From the NCBI GenBank assembly GCA_900470285.1, contig UCAG01000009.1:62001-126000 (forward strand): a stretch of DNA of 64,000 nucleotides, given 5' to 3'. This DNA is from Hyphomicrobiales bacterium. Its GTDB lineage: Bacteria; Pseudomonadota; Alphaproteobacteria; Rhizobiales; Rhizobiaceae. The number at the start of each line of letters is the position of its first letter. The first letter of the stretch is position 1. The position numbers and the translations under genes were made by a program. The notes under the pieces are model-generated. The model worked only from the letters and a program-made list of their open reading frames with translations. It did not search any database and had not been told where the DNA came from. Below are positions 27,946 through 36,906 of the stretch, in pieces.

Positions 27946-28995
27946 ATGTTGCGTGCCACCTCTCGTTTAGGCCAGTTCACAATCGCATTGGGACTGGCGC
28001 TCGTTGTATCGCTTTCGGCGATGGATATTGCCGATGCCAGACGGGCGGGTGGTGGCGGCTTTGGCAGCCGTGGCAGCAAGACCTATCAGGCGCCTGCGCC
28101 AACCCGCACAGCACCAAACACTGCAACACCGATTGAGCGTTCGATGACGCCAAATACCGGTGCGCAGACACGTCCGGCACAGGGTGCTGCGGCAGCGAAT
28201 GCGGCAAAGCCTGGCTTCTTCAATAATTTCGGTCGTTCCATGCTCGGCGGTCTGCTGGTCGGTGGTCTGATCGGTATGCTGCTTGGCAATGGTCTCGGCG
28301 GTATGGCCGGTTTCCTCGGCCTGATCCTGCAGGTTGCTCTCTTCGCCGGTCTGGCGATGCTGGCTATGCGCTTCTTTGCAAACCGCAATAAAACTGCAAC
28401 GGCTGCTGCCGGTGCCGGTTCTGCACGAACAGCACAGAATTTTAGCAATCAGTTCGGCAAGCGTGATGCGCAGACACAGAACACCAATGCCCGTTCGTCC
28501 ACCTCTGTTCCGTCAGCCGGCTTCGGTGCGGGGGCAAGTGCTGCTGCCGCAAACATGATGCAGCCTGCTGTGGAAGAAAAGCCACTGACTGTCTCACAGG
28601 AAGATCTCGAGCATTTCGAAAAAATGCTGACCGAAGTTCAGACAGCCTATGGTCAGGAAAATTACGGTACCCTGCGCCAGCTCGCAACACCGGAAGCCAT
28701 GTCTTACCTCGCTGAAGAACTCGGTGAAAATGCCACCAACGGCCTGCGTAACCATGTCAGCGAAGTGAAATTGCTGCAGGGTGACGTTTCAGAAGGCTGG
28801 AGCGAAGAAGGCAAAGACTACGCCACCGTTGCCATGCGGTATGAAAGCGTTGACTACATGGCAGACCGTGACACCGGCGAATTGGCCGAGGGCGAAAGCA
28901 CTGATATTTCGGAAAGCGTTGAAGTCTGGACATTCGTACGCCCTGCCAATGGTCGTATCGAAGACTGGAAACTCTCGGCAATTCAGGCTGCATAA
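27946..28995 (+). CDS. Tim44-domain membrane protein
   Basis: The 349-residue product starts with a signal-like hydrophobic stretch (SRLGQFTIALGLALVVSLSAM), then a Gly/Pro/Thr/Ala-rich region (RRAGGGGFGSRGSKTYQAP), two Gly-rich membrane segments (about 90-112 and 117-140) and a C-terminal Tim44-like domain from about residue 215 (DLEHFEKMLTEVQTAYGQENYGTLRQLATPEAM ... VEVWTFVRP ... DWKLSAIQ). In alphaproteobacteria such proteins (TimA/Tim44-like) are inner-membrane proteins related to the mitochondrial import factor. The role is not defined. GGAG lies upstream of ATG 27946; a terminator follows. Confidence 0.85.
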   Translation: MLRATSRLGQFTIALGLALVVSLSAMDIADARRAGGGGFGSRGSKTYQAPAPTRTAPNTATPIERSMTPNTGAQTRPAQGAAAANAAKPGFFNNFGRSMLGGLLVGGLIGMLLGNGLGGMAGFLGLILQVALFAGLAMLAMRFFANRNKTATAAAGAGSARTAQNFSNQFGKRDAQTQNTNARSSTSVPSAGFGAGASAAAANMMQPAVEEKPLTVSQEDLEHFEKMLTEVQTAYGQENYGTLRQLATPEAMSYLAEELGENATNGLRNHVSEVKLLQGDVSEGWSEEGKDYATVAMRYESVDYMADRDTGELAEGESTDISESVEVWTFVRPANGRIEDWKLSAIQAA

Positions 28996-29025
28996 GCATC
29001 TGACATTACTTCTTATTTCGTATAG

Positions 29026-29060
29026 AAAAGCCGCCTTGATCATCAGGGCGGCTTTTTTCA
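29026..29060 (+). terminator. Rho-independent terminator after the Tim44-like gene
   Basis: Arms aaaagccgccttgat and atcagggcggctttt (one mismatch) followed by TTTTTC. Confidence 0.9.
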
Positions 29061-29126
29061 TACGGAACTTATAGTTCTTGCAAAGCGTTACGGGTTTGAA
29101 AATCAATATTACAAATAAATTTTTAT

Positions 29127-29170
29127 GATTGCATTTTTTTGCAATCAATTATATTTAATTAAAAATATAG
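29127..29170. promoter_or_regulatory. probable BigR operator region
   Basis: Two dyads lie just before the sulfide operon: perfect arms gattgca (29127-29133) and tgcaatc (29140-29146) around six T's, and an AT-rich near-palindrome tatatttaattaaaaatata (about 29150-29169). BigR in Agrobacterium and Xylella binds an AT-rich palindrome over the promoter of the same gene set, so the second dyad is the better candidate. Confidence 0.5.
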
Positions 29171-29184
29171 AAAGCAGGTATGAC

Positions 29185-30063
29185 ATGCAAAAACCAGACA
29201 TTGCCGCATTTTATGATCAGCGCACCGGCTCCGTGCAATATGTTGTCGCCGATCCTGAAACACTGGATTGCGTGATTATTGATCCGGTGCTGGAATATGA
29301 TGAAAAATCCGGTCAGACGGCCACTCATTATGCCGATGAAATGTTGGATTATATCGCACGCCGCAGCTACCGGTTGGTACGTATTCTCGACACGCATCCT
29401 CATGCTGATCATCTTTCTGCCGCTCATTATCTGCATACCCGCACCGGCGCGCCGACAGCAATTGGCGCGGAAGTGAAAAAAGTCCAGAAAATCTGGTCTG
29501 AGCTGTATAACTGGCCGGACCTTGCCTGTGACGGCTCGCAATGGGATCATCTGTTTGAAGACGGTGAGACATTCAAAGTCGGCAATCTCGATGCGCGGGT
29601 TATTCACTCTCCGGGGCATACGCTGGCTTCAATTACCTATGTCATCGGCGATGCTGCTTTCATCCACGACACATTATTCATGCCGGACGGCGGCACCGCA
29701 CGCGCCGACTTCCCCGGTGGCGATGCAACCGCACTATGGAACAGTATCCAGACCATTCTGCAACTGCCGGAAGATACCCGCCTTTTCACCGGTCATGACT
29801 ACCGGCCGAACGGTCGTGAAGTGCGTTGGGAATCCCGTATTGGTGAGCAGCTACAGGATAATATCCATCTCAGCCGCTACCGTGATGAGGATAGTTTTGT
29901 CACAGCACGTCAGGCACGGGATGCAACTTTACCAATTCCGAAACTGATGCTCCATGCCTTGCAGGTGAATATTCGCGGCGGGCGTCTGCCTGAGCCTGAA
30001 AGCAACGGACAGCGTTATCTCAAAATTCCTCTCGGCCGTTTTGACGACGCACCTTGGGAATAA
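29185..30063 (+). CDS. blh: MBL-fold persulfide dioxygenase (Blh/ETHE1-like)
   Basis: The 292-residue protein is a metallo-beta-lactamase-fold enzyme with the metal motif THPHADH (His71, His73, Asp75, His76), HSPGHTLASITY, HDTLFMPDGGTARADFPGGDA and FTGHDYRPNGR, the pattern of ETHE1/Blh sulfur dioxygenases, which oxidise glutathione persulfide to sulfite. A rhodanese domain is absent. ATG 29185 is preferred (GCAGG upstream); an upstream start at 29125 would place the operator in the coding region. It is followed by a BigR regulator and two YeeE-type membrane genes, the known bigR sulfide-detoxification set. Confidence 0.9.
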   Translation: MQKPDIAAFYDQRTGSVQYVVADPETLDCVIIDPVLEYDEKSGQTATHYADEMLDYIARRSYRLVRILDTHPHADHLSAAHYLHTRTGAPTAIGAEVKKVQKIWSELYNWPDLACDGSQWDHLFEDGETFKVGNLDARVIHSPGHTLASITYVIGDAAFIHDTLFMPDGGTARADFPGGDATALWNSIQTILQLPEDTRLFTGHDYRPNGREVRWESRIGEQLQDNIHLSRYRDEDSFVTARQARDATLPIPKLMLHALQVNIRGGRLPEPESNGQRYLKIPLGRFDDAPWE

Positions 30064-30066
30064 GCC

Positions 30067-30417
30067 ATGAGCACTCTTATCGATGACACCGACCTGACGA
30101 TGGCCACGGCTCCCGATGCCGCTGAACTGCGCGAACGGGTCAACGAAGCCTCGGCCTTCCTGAAAAAGCTGTCCAATCCGGACCGCTTGCAGGTGGCTTG
30201 TGCATTGGTTGAAGGTGAAAAATCCGTGCGGGAACTGGAGGATATGCTGGGTATTCGTCAACCTGGCCTTTCCCAACAACTGGCAGAGCTGCGCACAGCC
30301 GGGTTTGTCAGCGCCCGCAAGGAAGGCAAAGCCGTATTTTATTCTCTTGCAGATGAACGGGTGAAAATCTTCATCCGTACGATGCATCAGTTATTCTGTA
30401 CGCCTGACAGAAAATAA
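30067..30417 (+). CDS. bigR: BigR-type ArsR-family persulfide-sensing repressor
   Basis: This 116-residue winged-helix repressor has the recognition segment SVRELEDMLGIRQPGLSQQLAELRTAGFVSARKEGKAVFY. Two cysteines, Cys45 (VACALVEG) and Cys111 (QLFCTPDRK), occupy the positions of the BigR/SqrR redox pair that forms a disulfide or polysulfide bridge on contact with persulfide and releases DNA. It starts three bases after blh, so it represses its own operon. In many relatives bigR is the first gene; here it is second. Confidence 0.93.
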   Translation: MSTLIDDTDLTMATAPDAAELRERVNEASAFLKKLSNPDRLQVACALVEGEKSVRELEDMLGIRQPGLSQQLAELRTAGFVSARKEGKAVFYSLADERVKIFIRTMHQLFCTPDRK

Positions 30418-30428
30418 GGTTTTAAATC

Positions 30429-30854
30429 ATGGAAAATTTTACCCCATGGCCTGCACTTTCAGGCGGGCTTCTGATTGGCCTGTCGGCAGTATTGCTGATG
30501 TTTTTTGAAGGGCGCATTGCCGGTATCAGCGGCATTGTCAGCAGGCTTTTCCCGCCCTATAGCGATAATCGCTTTTTATCCCGCGCAGGCTTTGTGCTGG
30601 GGCTGCTGATTGCCCCGTTTCTATACATGCTCTTCAGCGGTCACACACCGGTCATCAGCGTTTCTTCCGATCCGGTACTGATGATTATTGCCGGTTTGCT
30701 GGTTGGGTTTGGTGCGGTTCTGGGCAGCGGCTGCACATCCGGTCATGGTGTCTGCGGCATTTCACGTCTGTCGCCGCGCTCCCTGCTTGCAACCACATTA
30801 TTCATGGCAGCCGGTTTTATCACCGTCTACATCATGCGCCATCTGATCGGGTAA
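30429..30854 (+). CDS. YeeE/YedE-family membrane protein (PmpA-like)
   Basis: This 141-residue protein has four hydrophobic segments and the family motif VGFGAVLGSGCTSGHGVCGISRLSPRSLLATTLFM, in which conserved cysteines in SGCTSGHGVCG line a sulfur-compound pore. It corresponds to the N-terminal half of full-length YeeE/TsuA transporters; the second half is the next gene. Both probably export or import thiosulfate, sulfite or related products made by Blh (inference from context). Confidence 0.9.
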   Translation: MENFTPWPALSGGLLIGLSAVLLMFFEGRIAGISGIVSRLFPPYSDNRFLSRAGFVLGLLIAPFLYMLFSGHTPVISVSSDPVLMIIAGLLVGFGAVLGSGCTSGHGVCGISRLSPRSLLATTLFMAAGFITVYIMRHLIG

Positions 30855-30865
30855 AGGGGATAGCG

Positions 30866-31276
30866 ATGTCATTTCTGATCAATCTTGTTATCGGTCTGAT
30901 CTTCGGGCTTGGACTGGTGATATCAGGTCTGGCCAATCCTGAAAAAGTGCTGAACTTTCTGGATATCACCGGCAATTGGGATCCGTCATTGGCTCTCGTC
31001 ATGGGCGCAGCAGTTGTCACCACATTCATTGGCTTTCGCATGGTTTTTGCCCGCAAGAAACCACTCTGCGCTATAAATTTTGATGTGCCTGCAAACCGCA
31101 AACCGGACAGATCACTGGTTATTGGTGCTATTCTGTTCGGTATCGGCTGGGGACTTGGCGGCATTTGCCCCGGGCCTGCCATCACCACTATGGGCTTAGC
31201 TGCAACCGGCACATTGATCTTTGTTCCGGCGATGATTGCCGGCATGTTAATCGCCCGTAAAGTTAAGGCTTCCTGA
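30866..31276 (+). CDS. YeeE/YedE-family (DUF6691-like) membrane protein (PmpB-like)
   Basis: This 136-residue protein has four hydrophobic segments and the partner motif GAILFGIGWGLGGICPGPAIT, with one conserved Cys (ICPGP). The preceding gene supplies the matching SGCTSGHG half; the two together equal one full YeeE transporter. The gap between them is 11 bases with a GGGG ribosome site. Its stop codon lies in the stem of a terminator-like hairpin. Confidence 0.9.
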   Translation: MSFLINLVIGLIFGLGLVISGLANPEKVLNFLDITGNWDPSLALVMGAAVVTTFIGFRMVFARKKPLCAINFDVPANRKPDRSLVIGAILFGIGWGLGGICPGPAITTMGLAATGTLIFVPAMIAGMLIARKVKAS

Positions 31277-31292
31277 TTTCTCAGGAAGCCTT
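31265..31292 (+). terminator. hairpin over the end of the sulfide operon
   Basis: Perfect 12-base arms aaggcttcctga (31265-31276) and tcaggaagcctt (31281-31292); the first arm includes the TGA stop. No good T-run follows, so it may stabilise or terminate weakly. Confidence 0.6.
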
Positions 31293-31345
31293 CATTCGTC
31301 GGCACTTTTAAAGTGTCAGAGCGACCTTTGTGAGCCAAATATGGT

Positions 31346-32185
31346 TCACAGCGCTCTGATTTGATCAATCGAATGAAACACAGGGCCATGGCCGAGTGAA
31401 CGACCGCTCTCATCTTTCATACCCACTTCAAGCCGGTGTGCAGCACTGATTGCCCTCAGCAAATAGGCTTTTGCCTCGCGCACGGCATCCGGCAAGGAAT
31501 TACCTTTCGCTAATTCAGCAGCCAAAGCACTGGAAAGCGTGCAGCCTGTGCCATGTGTATCGGGCGTTTCAACACGCGGCGCTTCAAACCACAGATTATA
31601 TTCCGCGCTCAAGAGCAGATCAGGGCATTGCTCTCCTGCCATATGCCCGCCCTTCATCAGCACGGCTTTACAACCTTTAGCCAGCAAAGCCTGACCTTGA
31701 CGCTCCATATCCTCACGGTTTTCAGCTACAGGCACGCCAAGAATAGCGGCTGCTTCCGGCAAGTTGGGCGTCAATAAGCTTGCCAGCGGCAGTAGTTTTT
31801 GCGTGAGGCTTTCCACCGCCTGCGGGTCGAGCAACGCCGCCCCGCCTTTGGCAATCATCACCGGATCAAGCACAATCTGCAAATTCGGCTGTTTAATCAG
31901 CTGCTCCTGCAAAATCTGCGCCACACGATCGGAAATCTGCGCATTAACAATCATGCCGATTTTAACCGCATCAACCCGCACATCGCTGAAAATCATTGTG
32001 AGTTGCTGCGCCACAAAATCTGCCGGCACAGCAAAAACACCGGAAACACCCTGCGTATTCTGTGCTGTCAGTGCGGTTAATGCCGCCATGCCATAAGTAT
32101 CTCGGGCAGCGAATGTTTTCAGATCAGCCTGAATTCCGGCTCCGCCCGACGGGTCAGAACCGGCAAGGGAAAGAACATTTTTCAT
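31346..32185 (-). CDS. thiD: hydroxymethylpyrimidine/phosphomethylpyrimidine kinase
   Basis: This 279-residue ribokinase-fold enzyme phosphorylates HMP twice to give HMP-PP for thiamine synthesis. Signatures are LAGSDPSGGAGIQADLKTFAARDTYGMAALTALTAQNTQGV, VLDPVMIAKGG and the ATP/anion hole ETPDTHGTGCTLSSALAAELAKG with the catalytic Asp in DTHGTGC. It is the last gene of thiM-thiE-thiD, three bases after thiE, all downstream of a TPP riboswitch. Confidence 0.95.
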   Translation of the reverse strand: MKNVLSLAGSDPSGGAGIQADLKTFAARDTYGMAALTALTAQNTQGVSGVFAVPADFVAQQLTMIFSDVRVDAVKIGMIVNAQISDRVAQILQEQLIKQPNLQIVLDPVMIAKGGAALLDPQAVESLTQKLLPLASLLTPNLPEAAAILGVPVAENREDMERQGQALLAKGCKAVLMKGGHMAGEQCPDLLLSAEYNLWFEAPRVETPDTHGTGCTLSSALAAELAKGNSLPDAVREAKAYLLRAISAAHRLEVGMKDESGRSLGHGPVFHSIDQIRAL

Positions 32186-32188
32186 TGC

Positions 32189-32833
32189 CTATCCCTTTAC
32201 AGCACGAAAACCGGCGATTGCCGCATGGAATGCACGGGCTTCCTGTTCAGGATCATCCTGACCACAGATTGCTGAAACTACAGCCAGACCATTAACACCG
32301 GTTGCCAGCACATCATCCACATGCGGCAGTTTAATGCCACCGATTGCGACAGCAGGCAGTCCATTATGGGAGTAAACCCGCTTCAATCCGTCAAAACCGA
32401 TGGAAGGCGCGCAATTCTTCTTGGTTGCTGTCGGGAAGACAGGGCCGATACCCAGATAATCCACCACAGCACTATCGGCTTTCGCAGCCATTTCTGCAGT
32501 CTGCACGGAAAGACCGAGGATCATATCCGGCCCGATTTTAGCGCGCACCTGTTCCGGCGAGCCGTCATGCTGGCCGATATGCAAACCATCCGCGCCGACA
32601 GCAATCGCAACCTCAACATTGTCATTGATAATCAGCTTGGCATTGGTACCTTCAAGCGCTGTTTTTAGTGCTTTGGCCGTTTCAAGCATCTCCTGCTGGC
32701 TGGCATCTTTGTCACGCAACTGCACCATTGTGGCACCACCACGAACAGCTGCAATTGCGGTTTCCACCATGCCAAAACTGCCGCAAAGCTCACGGTCGAG
32801 AACGAGATAGAGCGACAGATCAAACTGTTTCAT
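32189..32833 (-). CDS. thiE: thiamine-phosphate synthase
   Basis: This 214-residue TIM-barrel enzyme joins HMP-PP and hydroxyethylthiazole phosphate into thiamine phosphate. Signatures are LYLVLDRELCG, GGATMVQLRDKDASQ, LIINDNVEVAIAVGADGLHIGQHDG, DYLGIGPVFPTATKK and PAVAIGGIK. The start at 32833 is chosen because AAAGG lies upstream and the protein then has normal length; upstream codons belong to thiM, whose end it overlaps by 14 bases. Confidence 0.94.
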   Translation of the reverse strand: MKQFDLSLYLVLDRELCGSFGMVETAIAAVRGGATMVQLRDKDASQQEMLETAKALKTALEGTNAKLIINDNVEVAIAVGADGLHIGQHDGSPEQVRAKIGPDMILGLSVQTAEMAAKADSAVVDYLGIGPVFPTATKKNCAPSIGFDGLKRVYSHNGLPAVAIGGIKLPHVDDVLATGVNGLAVVSAICGQDDPEQEARAFHAAIAGFRAVKG

Positions 32834-33632
32834 AGAATTGTACCTTTGCCTGAGACTGGAATTGTGCGGGTGTGAGCGCATAAAGCGCATCGATAAAGTG
32901 AATTTGGAAACTGGCAGGCCCCTGCGCCTGCAATGCCGCCTGTTCTCCGGCGACCGCATACATGGCCAGAGCGGCTGCGGTCGCTTCCAAAGCGGAAGCC
33001 TTATGAGAAGCAACGAACGCACCGGTCAGGCAGGTCAGCGCACAGCCAAGTGCTGTCACTTGCGGCATCAGCGGTGAGCCGCCGTCAATACGTAAAGTGC
33101 TGTGACCGTCGGTCACCAGATCATAAGCGCCGGTCACTGCAACAGTGCATTGATGCTGCTGTGCCAGTTGTTGAGCTGCGTGATGCGCGCTACCGGCATC
33201 ATCGCCGCTGTCTGCTCCTTTGCCCCGTGCGGAAAAACCTGCAAGGGTCAGAATTTCAGACGCATTGCCGCGAATAATTGTTGGTTTTAGCGCCAACAGG
33301 TTCTGCGCCGCCTCTCTGCGAAATGTTGAGGCAAAATGCGCAACAGGATCAAAAACCCACGGAATATTATGTGCATTGGCGGATGTGACCGCTGCAATCA
33401 TCCCCTGCACCCAAAGCGGCGAGAGCGTGCCGATATTAATCGTGACCGCACCGCAGAGTTTAGCAAATTCTCCGGCTTCTTCCTGCGCATGCAGCATGGC
33501 AGGAGAAGCACCGGCAGCCAGAACCACATTGGCAGCCGTATTCATCGCTACGAAATTTGTGATGCATTGAATGAGAGGTTTCTGGCATCGCATGGTTTCC
33601 AGCACAATGCCGAAATCCGGTAGATCTTTCAT
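32820..33632 (-). CDS. thiM: hydroxyethylthiazole kinase
   Basis: This 270-residue enzyme phosphorylates the thiazole alcohol in thiamine salvage. Signatures are PLIQCITNFVAMNTAANVVLAAGASPAML, INIGTLSPLWVQGM, WVFDPVAHFASTFRRE and the Cys-containing TALGCALTCLTGAFVA. The start at 33632 has GGAGGG seven bases upstream; the longer frame to 33674 would include leader sequence. The set thiMED without thiC/thiG suggests that this locus is for salvage of HMP and thiazole. Confidence 0.94.
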   Translation of the reverse strand: MKDLPDFGIVLETMRCQKPLIQCITNFVAMNTAANVVLAAGASPAMLHAQEEAGEFAKLCGAVTINIGTLSPLWVQGMIAAVTSANAHNIPWVFDPVAHFASTFRREAAQNLLALKPTIIRGNASEILTLAGFSARGKGADSGDDAGSAHHAAQQLAQQHQCTVAVTGAYDLVTDGHSTLRIDGGSPLMPQVTALGCALTCLTGAFVASHKASALEATAAALAMYAVAGEQAALQAQGPASFQIHFIDALYALTPAQFQSQAKVQFYETV

Positions 33633-33636
33633 ATCA

Positions 33637-33656
33637 GCCCTCCGCCACGGTGAGGG
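33637..33656 (-). promoter_or_regulatory. possible ribosome-site sequestering hairpin of thiM
   Basis: On the minus strand CCCTC (complement of 33652-33656) can pair with the GAGGG of the thiM ribosome site (complement of 33638-33642) over a nine-base loop. It lies between the TPP aptamer and the start codon, so it could be the expression platform. Confidence 0.45.
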
Positions 33657-33705
33657 TCTGATACAGGGTGCCACTATTTCGCCTTGCGATAAGCGCCCTT
33701 TAATC

Positions 33706-33780
33706 TGACTCCCTCCGCCGGCATTATCCGGTTCAGGTTCAAAGGGTACTTCTCAGCCGGTATCATCCGGGCGCCCCTGT
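33706..33780 (-). promoter_or_regulatory. TPP riboswitch (THI element)
   Basis: The minus strand reads with the conserved aptamer elements in order: GGGGCGCCCGG, CTGAGA, TACCCTTTGAACCTGA and CCGGATAATGCCGGCGGAGGGAGTC. The CUGAGA and the T-loop-like GGATAATGCCGGCG are diagnostic. TPP binding normally shuts off thiamine genes; thiM starts 74 bases downstream. Confidence 0.95.
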
Positions 33781-33832
33781 CTTTGATCGCTATTATGGCA
33801 GAGCAGGCACTACCTGTCCACCACCTGAAAGA

Positions 33833-36292
33833 TTAGCTGATTAATATGGCACGGAAATCATTGACATTTGTACCGGTCGGCCCTGTCACAAACAGATCGC
33901 CACTTGCATGGAATGCGCTCCAGCTGTCATGCCCTGCAAGATATTGCTTCGCATCCAGCCCGAGCTCTGTCATGCGTTGAATTGTGCCTCCATCTGCGAA
34001 AGCACCGGCATTATTCTCCGAACCGTCTATGCCATCAGTATCCGCAGCCAAAGCATGAATATTCTCAGAGCCAACAATATTCAGCGCCAATGCCAGCACG
34101 AATTCACTGTTGCGCCCGCCTTTACCGGCTTTGGCACCGAAACCGAGCGTTACTGTTGTTTCTCCGCCGGACAACAACAATAAAGGTTGTCCTGCCTGAC
34201 GATTACGCGCCTGATATTGTGCCATTGCCCCATGCATCAATGCGATGTCTTTTGCTTCACCTTCAATCGCATCGGAGAGAATGAGTGTTTCAACGCCCTG
34301 TTCTTCAGCCAATCTTGCAGCAGCAGCCAGTGACTGTGCTGCACTGGCGATAATATGGTGGCTGTGGCGGGCAAATACCGCATCATCCGGCTGCGGTGCA
34401 TCGGCCTTTTCACTGTGCAGGTGTGCCATGACCGTTTCCGGTAATTGCATCTTGTAATGTTCAATATATTTCAGCGCATCATGACGGGTTGCGCGATCGG
34501 CAATCGTCGGCCCTGAAGCGATCAGCGCCGGATCATCCCCCGGAATATCAGAAACAATCAGGCTGACCATACGGGCACGCCCTGCAAGAGCAGCAAGCCT
34601 GCCACCTTTGATCGTAGAGACATGCTTACGGATAGCATTCATCACGCTGATCGGCGCGCCACTGGCAAGCAAAGCGGCATTGACCGCCTGCTCATCCGCC
34701 AGTGTCAGCCCCTCTGGCGGCGCAGGCAACAGAGCCGAACCACCGCCGCAGATCAGCGCTACAATCAGATCATCTTCGTGGAGGTCTTGCAAAGCAGCTT
34801 TCAACTGTTTTGCGGCTTCCAGTCCCGCTTCATCCGGCACCGGATGTGCGGCTTCCAGCACTTTAATGAAACGGCATTCCGCTCCATAGCCATAGCGAGT
34901 GACAACCACACCCTGCGGTGCAGGATTTCCGGCCTCAACCCATAAGGTCTCAAAGGCTTGCGCCATTTGTACAGCGCCCTTACCGGCGCCGATTACAATC
35001 GTCCTGCCCTTTGGCGCTTGTGGTAAATAGGGTTTGAGGCAATGCAGCGGATCAGCAGCCTGAACCGCAGTGTCAAACAGTGATTGCAGGAATTGCCGTT
35101 CTTGCCCCTGTTTCAGTTTAATCTGTGCCCGTCCGATGCCCTGCGGCAACTGGCTGCCGCCATCGCTGTAACCGGCAGGTATTACCCCCGCCGCATTGAT
35201 GACACGACGTTCGGTAATCGCTGCGAATATCTGATCAACAGCCTGCTTCGCCCCTGCCAGCCGCGACGGATGGTCGGTATCTGCCGCCGCATGCGGCAGT
35301 AACAACATGGCTTCCGGATATTTTTTAGCCAGTGGCAGATAAGGCGCCAGCGGTCCTGACAACACGCCGGTTTTTTCAAACAGGTCGGCATCCACTGCAA
35401 CATTACGGATATGACTGCTCTGCATCAGACTGTCCAACGCCGCAATATTAACCAGCTCACCACGATCATAATTGATAACCATAGCACCTTCAGCCATTGC
35501 AGACAGAACCGTATGGCTGACCAGTCCCTGATTACTGTAGCACCCTGTCTCCTTGTTCAGCGCGCCAAGCCCCAGATGCACACTCAACACATCGGCATTT
35601 TGCGCAGCAGCTTCGGGTGTCGTCGCATAGGCATAGCCCTGACTTTCGATCCATTGACGATGATGTTCGCGGGCATAAATAGTGACATGCATAGCAAAGG
35701 CTTTCGCCAGTTTTGCCACTTCCATACCGATATTGCCGCTACCGAGAATGGCAATCTTGCGGCCTTCAAGTCCGGAGCTCGGGAAACGCGCCAGATCGCG
35801 GCCGGTATCAAAGCTACCTTCCAGCACCTGCTTATATAGAGTGGCGGTGTCCAGATCGGGACGAAACTGCAGAAGCGCTTTCAGCACCATTTGCGCAGTG
35901 ATGCGGCTGTTGATGCCCGGCGTATTCATCAAAGGCGCTGTGCCGGAGACCCATGATTGCGACTGCATGTTGCCGGTGCCTGCACCAATGCGTACTCCAC
36001 CCTCAACAAACAGGCATTGCGGCGGAATGCGGGTGGCAGCAGCAATCACCGCATCATATTGCCCCTGTCCCGCAGCCGCGATCAGCTCTTCTTCAGTACT
36101 AAGATCGGGGCAATAGAAAAAATGCAATTTTCCGGCTGTGAGTGCCGAGACTGCCTGCAAAGCATGATCGTGAAAGACCGCGCCTTTGTCTTCGATGTAA
36201 CGGCGGATTTCATTCCATTGATGCTTGCCATGTGCATCAAGACGCAACTCCAGATGATCCGTGATGAGGATTTTGGCAGTTTTGTCCGGCAT
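33833..36292 (-). CDS. D-2-hydroxyacid dehydrogenase fused to glycerate 2-kinase (MOFRL)
   Basis: The 819-residue protein joins two enzymes. Residues 1-365 resemble NAD(P)-dependent D-2-hydroxyacid dehydrogenases: dinucleotide motif [14 protein letters not shown] (184-197) and candidate catalytic Arg277 (YDRGELV), Glu306 and His334 (LLPHAAADT). Residues about 395-819 are a class II glycerate kinase (GckA/TtuD, DUF4147 plus MOFRL): [55 protein letters not shown] and [30 protein letters not shown]. Together they could turn hydroxypyruvate or tartronate semialdehyde into D-glycerate and then 2-phosphoglycerate. No frameshift or internal stop separates the parts. TtuD-type kinases were once misnamed hydroxypyruvate reductase, so database names may confuse. 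Confidence 0.85.
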   Translation of the reverse strand: MPDKTAKILITDHLELRLDAHGKHQWNEIRRYIEDKGAVFHDHALQAVSALTAGKLHFFYCPDLSTEEELIAAAGQGQYDAVIAAATRIPPQCLFVEGGVRIGAGTGNMQSQSWVSGTAPLMNTPGINSRITAQMVLKALLQFRPDLDTATLYKQVLEGSFDTGRDLARFPSSGLEGRKIAILGSGNIGMEVAKLAKAFAMHVTIYAREHHRQWIESQGYAYATTPEAAAQNADVLSVHLGLGALNKETGCYSNQGLVSHTVLSAMAEGAMVINYDRGELVNIAALDSLMQSSHIRNVAVDADLFEKTGVLSGPLAPYLPLAKKYPEAMLLLPHAAADTDHPSRLAGAKQAVDQIFAAITERRVINAAGVIPAGYSDGGSQLPQGIGRAQIKLKQGQERQFLQSLFDTAVQAADPLHCLKPYLPQAPKGRTIVIGAGKGAVQMAQAFETLWVEAGNPAPQGVVVTRYGYGAECRFIKVLEAAHPVPDEAGLEAAKQLKAALQDLHEDDLIVALICGGGSALLPAPPEGLTLADEQAVNAALLASGAPISVMNAIRKHVSTIKGGRLAALAGRARMVSLIVSDIPGDDPALIASGPTIADRATRHDALKYIEHYKMQLPETVMAHLHSEKADAPQPDDAVFARHSHHIIASAAQSLAAAARLAEEQGVETLILSDAIEGEAKDIALMHGAMAQYQARNRQAGQPLLLLSGGETTVTLGFGAKAGKGGRNSEFVLALALNIVGSENIHALAADTDGIDGSENNAGAFADGGTIQRMTELGLDAKQYLAGHDSWSAFHASGDLFVTGPTGTNVNDFRAILIS

Positions 36293-36315
36293 GGCTTCAG
36301 TTCCCTTATAATTAT

Positions 36316-36906
36316 TCAGTACGGGGCAATACCCAGATTATAATGATTGGCAATCTGCCAGAACCAGTCTTTGTCGAGATCTTCCTGTCTCTTTTGGATT
36401 GTTAGGTGTTCTGCACAATGATCGAACAGAGCATAACAAAGCTGCTCGTCATCATGGCGGGCATAATAAGCAATGCCATCGATATTTTCCGGATGATCAT
36501 GCAGCGCCTTTGACCAGTGTTGCGCAGTGTCATAGGGCAAACCGCTATGCAGAACCTCTGCCGTTGCACCAAGAATGGCAAGCCCGCGTCCTGCAAGTTT
36601 GGCCAGTTTCAACGAAGCCGTCAGCTCCAGCACTACATGTGCTTTCTTTTGCAGAATCTGTAAATCAATCAGACTCCGCCCGGGTTCGCGTAAGAATGTT
36701 TCGGCAAAAGCACCCTCGCGTGCAGCGGCTGTATATAGCACGCCATAGGATGCATCCAGCGCGTTGAGCCTGCCCATTCTTGAACGATCAAAATAAACAG
36801 GCTCAAAGGCAGCAGTATAGAAACGATAAAGCTTACTTCCCGCAGCCAGAGTGATCAGCTCAGGCTGTCGGGAAGCCAGATTATGTGGTGGCTGCGGCCC
36901 GCTCAC
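36316..36906 (-). CDS. RES-domain toxin-like protein
   Basis: The 196-residue product matches the RES domain: [24 protein letters not shown] with the conserved Arg (Arg28), [20 protein letters not shown] with the conserved Glu (Glu69), and [22 protein letters not shown] near residue 150. Known RES toxins (ParT, MbcT, Res) modify or degrade NAD+ or ADP-ribosylate a target. The third family residue, usually Ser in a Y-x-S-R-H-like context, appears as Ala149 here, so activity could be reduced. It is encoded just after an MbcA/ParS-type antitoxin with a four-base overlap, the usual gene order. Confidence 0.85.
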   Translation of the reverse strand: MSGPQPPHNLASRQPELITLAAGSKLYRFYTAAFEPVYFDRSRMGRLNALDASYGVLYTAAAREGAFAETFLREPGRSLIDLQILQKKAHVVLELTASLKLAKLAGRGLAILGATAEVLHSGLPYDTAQHWSKALHDHPENIDGIAYYARHDDEQLCYALFDHCAEHLTIQKRQEDLDKDWFWQIANHYNLGIAPY

